A stretch of 64,000 bases of DNA from Morinoia aosen. Taxonomy: Eukaryota > Arthropoda > Malacostraca > Amphipoda > Talitridae. The stretch is taken from contig CM059578.1 in the NCBI GenBank assembly GCA_030386875.1, forward strand, positions 22,863,009 to 22,927,008, written 5' to 3'. Positions 57,914 to 64,000 of this stretch are shown here, one piece after another (the first letter of the stretch is position 1; every line of letters starts with the position of its first letter). The notes below the pieces were generated by a model. That model saw only the letters and a list, made by a program, of their open reading frames with translations, was not told the DNA's origin and ran no database searches. A program made the position numbers and the translations under genes.

Positions 57914-58125
57914 AGTGTGCACGGTCCGCCAAAAATGACGGGATTCAATACCTTTCTTGTTCAAACTTTCCAGACGGGGATGAAAAACAAAAATATCTAT
58001 CCTAATAGTACACGTGATAAAAAATATTGTTGCATCTGCGCACTGGTGAAACTCGCATCAAAGATACGGTCATTATGGCTATCTTTATGAGCGTGACAGA
58101 GAAATGGAAGAAGCGGACTCAAAAC
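57914..58125. repeat. Dispersed repeat, copy B
   Basis: Matches copy A (6707-6915) in the same orientation: GTGCACGGTCCGCCAAAAAT then TGACGGG, CACTGGTGAAACTCG and AGATACGGTCATT, with GAGCGT(G/C)ACAGA following. The minus strand reads NDRIFDASFTSAQMQQYF versus NDRICDTSFTSAQVQEYF in copy A. Confidence 0.7.
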
Positions 58126-58205
58126 AAACAAACCAAGGATATTTTTGGGTAGTAGAAAGGACCCGTGAATATTCCTCTGAACCGTGGAAATTCCTAGGTG
58201 GATCC

Positions 58206-58280
58206 GTGTAAAATTCTGTCAATATTACCTAACCTACGCTAACCTATCCTATCCTAATCTAACCAACCCTATCCTAAGCG
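58206..58280. repeat. Reverse GGTTAG-type tract
   Basis: ACCTAACCTACGCTAACCTA and TCTAACCAACCCTATCCTAA are the reverse complement type of the tract at 11758. Confidence 0.75.
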
Positions 58281-58889
58281 AACACGTCCATTCAAACATA
58301 TCAATGCACGTAAAAGCCATTTTGTTATGCTATACTGAGGAGTTCGGTATCCATGATACCGCAAGCTCAGACATCCTATGTTTCTTAAGAACTGGACACC
58401 AAACAGATATATAAATAAATACACAACGGGTATTATTAGGTTAGATAATAACAAGTAATTGTAGATTATTACTTAAAATGAGCAGATTCTTACTTTATAA
58501 TTACAAGGAATTGCAGATTATAACTTCCAATGAGCACACCGGAGCCTTGTAAGCGTTGCAGCTCATTCGTCCAGTTTTTGGAGAACACACTGATGATCTA
58601 TGTTGATCTTTCATAGTTATATTTCATATATTTTATCTTTAAAAATAAATTTCAAACATTTGTTCCCGTTCAGAGTATTCAAACCGTTTTTAGTGTACTC
58701 GAAATCGTGATGCATCTCGCTCAATTTGTCCTAAATTTACGTTAAAAAGAAACGGTTCAAGTTTGCTTATGTTAGACTCGGTGATCGTCTTCCTGCAGTT
58801 TCGTGTTTTCTGTTAATTTATTGATTTTATTGGTGATTTAGAAATAAGGTGTTTATATACATGGTGTATGAAAAAATATACCCGCTCTT
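58281..58889. other. Unique AT-rich region
   Basis: About 600 bp, including the right flank repeat of copy B. No gene recognised. Confidence 0.45.
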
Positions 58890-59075
58890 TGACTGCCCAG
58901 TGCTAGTGTTATCTGTTTTGATGTAGTTGTTTATTGACGTAGATTCAAGTCCAATGAGCTAAATCGAAGAAAAACATGTAATCTAAGAAAATTGATTGTC
59001 ATGAAAGAAAACTTAGCTGCACCCGATATATAAACAAAAAACACATGAGTAATAGTCATACGATGAGTACATTTT
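58890..59075. repeat. Fourth copy of the 22.8-kb dispersed family
   Basis: Shares GTAGTTGTTTATTGACGTAG, ATTCAAGT, AAGAAAACTTAG and ACACATGAGTAAT...GATGAGTACATTTTTT with the copies at 22785-23395. Here the copy runs directly into the triplicated LINE fragment. Confidence 0.75.
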
Positions 59076-59340
59076 TTAAGGATGTTCTTAAAATGAAGAA
59101 TAAAAGCGGTCCTAGGACGCTACCTTGAGGAACACCTGGAATTGAAAATTGGTTTCTGACATTTTTTAAGGATGTTCATAAAATGAAGAATAGGAGCGGT
59201 TTTAAGACGCTACCTTGAGGAACACCTGGAATTGAAAATTAGTTTCTAACATTTTTTTAGGATGTTCATAAAATGAAGAATAGGAGCGGTCCTAAGACGC
59301 TACCTTGAGGACCACTTAAAATTAAAAATTGATTTTCAAT
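59071..59340 (-). pseudogene. LINE reverse-transcriptase fragment in three tandem copies
   Basis: On the minus strand the first copy (about 59097-59155) reads SIPGVPQGSVLGPLLFFIL, the conserved GVPQGSVLGPLLF block of non-LTR (LINE) reverse transcriptases, just before where the YADD active-site block would come. Two more copies (registers 59191 and 59281 versus 59101) sit at exactly 90-bp spacing and keep GSVLGPLLFFIL (third copy) or a near version with one change (second copy, GSVLKPLLFFIL) but have stops beyond it. No other RT block is present, so this is a dead fragment amplified as a minisatellite. Clade cannot be fixed from so short a piece. Confidence 0.85.
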
Positions 59341-59451
59341 TTGCTGTGATTCGCTAAACTCTCCAAGTGCAACAACCCTAGTTACTGAGTATCTCTCTTC
59401 TGATCGCACCCTACATAACGTATGCACTTACACTTACGTTATGGGACTTTC

Positions 59452-59580
59452 GAGGAGAAAAGGATTACTGATGCCATTACCACAATTGATGAGGCTATGC
59501 TACAGTGAACATGGCAAGAAAACGAGTGCAGTCTTGATGTGCTTCGTGCAACTAATGATGTTCATGTAAAAATCTGTTAA
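59452..59580 (+). pseudogene. C-terminal fragment of a DDE transposase
   Basis: The plus strand reads EEKRITDAITTIDEAMLQ, a stop, TWQENECSLDVLRATNDVHV and a terminal stop. This matches the C-terminal pattern RI-x-x-A-x-x-x-I-x-x-x-ML-x-x-x-W-x-E-x-x-x-RLDVCRxTNGxHIE of insect Tc1/mariner-like transposases, the same broad group as the pseudogene at 43267. The internal stop and substitutions (C for Y, S for R) show decay. The catalytic part is absent upstream, where the LINE fragment lies. Confidence 0.72.
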
Positions 59581-59672
59581 ATGAGGATTTTTTTATGAAC
59601 GCTGAATACTATAGAAGAAATATGAATAAATTATCCTATCAATTACATATATAATACAAATTTGAAATGGTA

Positions 59673-59694
59673 AAGAGACTTTATGGACACCCTG
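59673..59694 (+). mobile_element. Putative right terminus of the transposase-bearing element
   Basis: AAGAGACTTTATGGACACCCTG lies about 95 bp after the transposase stop. ACTTTATGGACACCCTG-type ends are familiar as terminal inverted repeats of such elements. No matching left terminus was found in the window. Confidence 0.45.
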
Positions 59695-60556
59695 CATATT
59701 CAAAATTTTGGTTTTATTGAATGTAAATTTTTGGATTAATATTCGATTCAAATCTGTGTTTTCCTGGTTGAAAATTAAAAAATTCGAGCCCCCGGAAATA
59801 TGAGGAACATTTTCAACGTACCGTATTTTGGAAGCACTCCCTAAAAAAAAAGTTGTTTAAAGTGCGACAACGTGTGGAATGACTATATGTATTCTATTTT
59901 ATTTGAAATTCATGTATCCTATTTCCTTTGACAGATGTGTCCTCAATTCCACATGTTCCTTACCCCCAACAAACCACCCCCTATCTCCCCCCCCCCCCTC
60001 CCCTCCCCCCTCCCCCCCATACGCATTAATGTCCCATTTGCAATGCTCAGCCCCTCCGCGTTCACGTGCAACTTATATTCCTGCAGCAAAAACCCCAATT
60101 CACCCCCACATCACACTTCAAAACACGAGCAGAACACCACAACGACTAAACCCAAAACTACACAACATTTCAACTAAAAAATACAACAATGTCACGCGTT
60201 CACGTAAGTGAGGCAACACACATCCCGCACACGTGTAAATGCAGCCAACGTGAACGCGGCGCGGCCAAGACAAACCTAAGTGATTGCGAGACGCAAATGT
60301 GAATAGGAAATCAAGGCCTAAGGAAGGCCTAAAATTTCATACATGGAAATAAACACAAGAGATAACGGAACATCAACACCGATAAGCACTTGATATGCAA
60401 TACGGGTGTGATCACAAGCCAAGTAACAATTGTTTGACAAGCCGGGGGTTATTTGCATGTTTGTTTGTGTGTTTGCTTTGCTTGATTGGGCCTTTGAGCT
60501 CCGTAATGGGTGGGCCGAGTGGGCCCGCCGGTGTTGGGCCCGGCCCGCTGGTCACT
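59695..60556. other. Unique region with C-rich run
   Basis: About 860 bp. It includes a C-rich tract (59977-60018) and, from 60200, a CpG-containing stretch before the 20-bp array. Plus frames at 59879-60211 and 60395-60604 lack recognisable domains. Confidence 0.45.
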
Positions 60557-61000
60557 TCCGCTGGCTGGGCCCACTGGGTGGTGACTGGGCCCACTGGGTG
60601 GTGACTCGGCCCACCGGGTGGTGACTGGGCCCACTGGGTTGTGACTGGGCCCACTGGGTGGTGACTCGGCCCACTGGGTGGTGACTGGGCCCACTGGGTG
60701 GTGACTGGGTCCACTGGGTGGTGACTGGGCCCACTGGGTGGTGACTGGGCCCACTGGGTGGTGACTGGGCCCACTGGGTGGTGACTCGGCCCACCGGGTG
60801 GTGACTGGGCCCACTGGGTGGTGACTGGGCCCACTGGGTGGTGACTGATCCTGCTGGGTGGTGACTGGGCCCACTGGGTGGTGACTGGGCCCACTGGGTG
60901 GTGACTGGGCCCACTGGGTGGTGACTGGGCCCACTGGGTGGTGACTGGGCCCACTGGGTGGTGACTGGGCCCACTGGGTGGTGACTGGGCCCACTGGGTG
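60557..61000. repeat. 20-bp GGGCCC minisatellite, about 22 copies
   Basis: GGTGGTGACTGGGCCCACTG repeats at exactly 20 bp. Most units hold the 8-bp palindrome TGGGCCCA; variants are ACTCGGCCCACCGGG. The long minus-strand SHHPVGPVTTQWAQSPPSGP frames are artefacts. Confidence 0.97.
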
Positions 61001-61575
61001 AAGTGACCTACAGGTGGTCACCAACAAAATTTTAATGAAAATACATAAAATTTTATATGTAAGTTTTACATATTAGACCTATAACTACATTCAATTTAAA
61101 TAAAGCAAAGTTCAATTTGAAGATCGCCCTTTCCAACACTGAGCTTCAAAACAGAACTTGATTGGAGTTGCGTTGATTTTGCGCAACTTGTGATGCTATA
61201 GTGAAATTTGAGTGCTGGCGTGGGTTGGAATTACCCATTTTATGGCTATGAATTATTATCGTTCAACTTCCATATTTATGGTCATGATTGATTATTTAAC
61301 CTCCATATTCATGGTCATGAATTACTGGCATTGAACATTAATATATATTGATTTCATGAATTTTCAACATATTTTCACTATATTCATGGCCCTGAATTAA
61401 TATCATTTAAAATCTATATGTATGACCATAAATCATTTTTTATAACCACCATGTACAGTATATATATGGTCGTGAAATATCACTTAACCTCCATAAACAC
61501 TGCGCCCCAAAGGTCTCCGTACACGCGACGTTCCATCTAATTCTAGTGGTTAATGTAGGCGGGAGAGGCAATTTT
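61001..61575. other. Unique AT-rich region
   Basis: About 570 bp with recurring ATGGTCATGAATTA-type phrases (61230-61490) suggesting a decayed repeat. No gene recognised. Confidence 0.5.
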
Positions 61576-61795
61576 CATTAATTTTAAAAATCTGTTTAAA
61601 ATATTTTTAAATTTAAAATATCTATTGAAAATTAAAAATCTATTAAAAAAATCTAATATTAAAAAATTATCTAAAATTCTATTAAAAAATCTATTTAAAT
61701 TTAAAAATCTATTTAAAATGTATTTCAATTTAAAATCCATTTAAAGTCTATTTAAATTTAAAAATCTATTTAAAATCGTCTATTTTAATTTCTTA
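61576..61795. repeat. AT-rich AAAATCTATTTAAA array
   Basis: AAAATCTATTTAAATTTAA- and AAAATCTATTAAAA-like motifs recur about 12 times at irregular 14-20 bp spacing. Confidence 0.88.
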
Positions 61796-61842
61796 TTATA
61801 CCTGGTAGGTAAAAATATTTATTAATTCTATTGTGTATCAGT

Positions 61843-62545
61843 ATGTATCATGTTGGTGTACACCAGCTATATGTCATGTTGGTGTACACCAGCTATGTGT
61901 CATGTTGGTGTACATCAGCTATATGTCATGTGGGTGTACACCAGCTATATGTCATGTTGGTGTACACCAGCTATGTGTCATGTTGGTGTACACCAGCTAT
62001 ATGTCATGTGGGTGTACACCAGCTATATGTCATGTTGGTGTACACCAGCTATGTGTCATGTTGGTGTACATCAGCTATATGTCATGTTGGTGTACACCAG
62101 CTATGTGTCATGTTGGTGTACACCAGCTATGTGTCATGTTGGTGTATACCAGCTATGTGTCATGTTGGTGTACACAAGTTATATGTCATGTTGGTGTATA
62201 CCAGTTATATGTCAAGTTAGTGTACACCAGTTATATGTCATGTTGGCGTACACCAGTTATATGTCATGTTGGTGTATAACAGTAATGTGTCATGTTGGTG
62301 TACACCAGTTATATGTCATGTTGGTGTATACCAGCTATGTGTCATGTTGGTGTACACCAGCTATATGTCATGTTGGTGTACACAAGTTATATGTCATGTT
62401 GGTGTATACCAGTTATATGTCAAGTTAGTGTACACCAGTTATATGTCATGTTGGTGTAAACCAGTTATATGTCATGTTGGTGTATACCAGTTATATGTCA
62501 TGTTGGTGTATAACAGTAATGTGTCATGTTGGTTTATTACAGTTA
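61843..62545. repeat. 26-bp palindrome-bearing minisatellite, about 27 copies
   Basis: CATGTTGGTGTACACCAGCT plus ATATGT repeats at 26 bp. The unit contains TGGTGTACACCA, a perfect 12-bp palindrome. A block with TACACAAGTT then GTCAAGTTAG occurs at about 62171 and 62379 (208 bp = 8 units). Distal units decay (TTATTACAG and similar) up to about 62600. Confidence 0.97.
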
Positions 62546-63201
62546 TTTGTCATATTGCTACGTATGAGTTATGTTGGTATTAGTTATGCGTCATGTTGGT
62601 ATGTATGACCTATGTATCAAATTAATTTTTCCTATAGGCATGTATCAAAGTTTTTTAATTGAGTAATGTGTCATTAAAAGACTCCGAACTTATGTTTAAA
62701 TCACAGAAAATAATTTTCGCAATTATATAGCGCAGTTTTTAATTAGGCCTTTAGTTATCAACTCGGGCTCGTGGTAGTCAGGAATGAAAAAACGCAGGAA
62801 TTGACATCAAAGTATGGTTTTAAATATTAATGTTTAATATTTGTTTATTTTTCAATTAATAAATTATAGTTATAATATCACTTTTCACTTAAACTTTAAT
62901 ATTTCACTGCTACGAAATGCTTGAATTAAATACAAATATTGCAGGTGTACAGTTATTGCATTCATGTGTACATCCATCCGTTAGTATAACACAAGCAAAT
63001 ATTCATATAAGTAGAATGGCTTAGGTCGGGATATTTACGCTAGAAAAATGCACATTAAATTTTGCACACAAGTCTCGCTTTGTATGTTTATGTAGCGGAG
63101 TGATCAATTCTGCCAGGGATTATCTTGTTTTAGCTCAATATAGAAACTGTTTTTATAACCTAATGACCTATTAATTTTTCTCTCGAACACCCATTCGAAA
63201 C
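62546..63201. other. Unique AT-rich region
   Basis: About 650 bp. It starts with decayed 26-bp repeat remnants and otherwise shows no recognised feature. Confidence 0.5.
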
Positions 63202-63213
63202 ATATATATATAG

Positions 63214-63291
<78 letters not shown>

Positions 63292-63297
63292 GAATAT
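63202..63297. repeat. (TA)n microsatellite
   Basis: About 95 bp of TA dinucleotide with one GAAA and one G interruption. Self-complementary and cruciform-prone. Confidence 0.98.
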
Positions 63298-64000
63298 ATA
63301 CTTAATACATATCTGTTCATTATATCTTGCCAAAATATACCCTTACGGAACATGAAGTTACAGTTCTGTAAATAAAAACATATATTCCCGTAATATCTTG
63401 CCAAAATACTTCGCATATCCTTATGAAACATTTACCAATTTTATACGTACATGTCCCTAATATCTTCACATGATCTCCAATAAGCGGGAGGCCTTACCCC
63501 CTCTAATAGTTTAATTTAAAAAGCACAAGCGACGTACGTTACGATGCATGTAACTGGTTTTATTCGAATGAAAAACATTTACACGGCTGATTAGAGCTGT
63601 TTTATAAATGTATATGTCCTTTATCTATGACAACGGCTGCTCATTCACATTTGAGCTTATCTTTTCCCGTTTGCACTATTTTCACACTTTCAGATAAGTG
63701 TATCACTATCAGAAAAGTGTATTTTCAGTGTCTCAGACAAAAATTGTATTATTTTGGAATAAAAGTTGGTATTGAGTTCTTGCTAAATTTTTTGGTTTCT
63801 CAAATGAACTCGGAACTAATCATGGTATTATTTGTGATACTTGGTGTGACACGCTCGCCCTTCCGAGGAAAACAGGGGCTAAATTTGAGGAAAGAGGAAG
63901 CCAAAAAGTGTTCACCAATGATGAAAATTATGAAATGAAATGATTTGTAAACTTCTGGACTACGTCGTAATTTCATGTGCTGTGTGGGGCGTGGCTCTGT
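63298..64000. other. Unique AT-rich right flank
   Basis: About 700 bp. Nothing identified apart from the weak frame at 63627-63938. Confidence 0.45.
63627..63938 (+). CDS. Hypothetical 103-residue ORF
   Basis: A non-repetitive frame with ATG at 63627 and TGA at 63936-63938. It has a hydrophobic middle (IEFLLNFLVS and IMVLFVILGV) and a basic end (KQGLNLRKEEAKK). No domain recognised, no upstream promoter or splice signal I can defend, and AT-rich DNA yields such frames by chance. Listed because it is one of the few open frames not made by a repeat. Confidence 0.15.
   Translation: MTTAAHSHLSLSFPVCTIFTLSDKCITIRKVYFQCLRQKLYYFGIKVGIEFLLNFLVSQMNSELIMVLFVILGVTRSPFRGKQGLNLRKEEAKKCSPMMKIMK

Larger units (their letters stand above)
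57845..58545. repeat. Direct repeats flanking dispersed copy B
   Basis: AAGGAATTGCAAATTA...CTTCCAATGAGCA near 57867 and AAGGAATTGCAGATTATAAC...TTCCAATGAGCA near 58502 are about 635 bp apart. Their neighbourhoods share further ATGAGCAGATT and TTACTT motifs, so the intervening DNA may have inserted into an old tandem repeat. Confidence 0.6.

Noticed and set aside
1..64000. tRNA or rRNA genes
   Set aside because: I looked for B-box-like GGTTCGA and for conserved rRNA blocks on both strands; the only GGTTCGAA-like match (about 19968) has no acceptor or anticodon stem around it.

Overview
This is a repeat-dominated stretch of eukaryotic nuclear DNA, most likely from an arthropod and probably an insect. 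The clues are an AT-rich unique background, no compact bacterial-style genes, degenerate GGTTAG/TTAGG-type tracts at four places (about 11.76, 15.35, 41.2 and 58.2 kb), a decayed DDE transposase of the type common in insect genomes, and a LINE reverse-transcriptase remnant. The species cannot be named from the sequence.

My rough sum is that about 27 kb, some 40% of the window, is tandem repeat. There are around 45 separate minisatellite arrays, nearly all with a unit sequence of their own and periods from 7 to 74 bp. The largest are the 28-bp array at 1.2-2.6 kb, the 32-bp array at 3.7-5.3 kb, the adjoining 25-bp and 33-bp arrays at 16.15-19.26 kb, the 33-bp array at 26.35-28.1 kb, the 33/32-bp pair at 35.4-36.6 kb, the 20-bp array at 43.9-45.1 kb and the 18-bp array at 52.7-54.55 kb. 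Several show higher-order structure (56, 208, 288, 300, 475, 528 and 561 bp). Many have perfect palindromes or short hairpins in every unit. The long open frames inside these arrays come from stop-free repeat units and are not annotated as genes.

Between the arrays lie unique AT-rich sequence and mobile-element debris: (i) a transposase pseudogene on the minus strand at 43.27-43.69 kb and a separate C-terminal fragment with a terminus-like sequence at 59.45-59.69 kb; (ii) a LINE reverse-transcriptase motif copied three times at exactly 90-bp spacing (59.07-59.34 kb, minus strand); (iii) a 310-bp MITE-like element with terminal inverted repeats (25.96-26.27 kb); (iv) two foldback elements at 48.07 and 48.31 kb; (v) dispersed families at 6.7/57.9 kb, 22.8-23.4/58.9 kb and 56.6-57.6 kb. 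A 259-bp near-perfect inverted duplication with a 31-bp loop sits at 8187-8735.

I find no confidently identifiable host gene. Three non-repeat open frames are listed as weak candidates: 9674-9961 plus, 55911-56192 minus and 63627-63938 plus. Copy counts and array edges were read by eye and may be off by a unit or a few bases.
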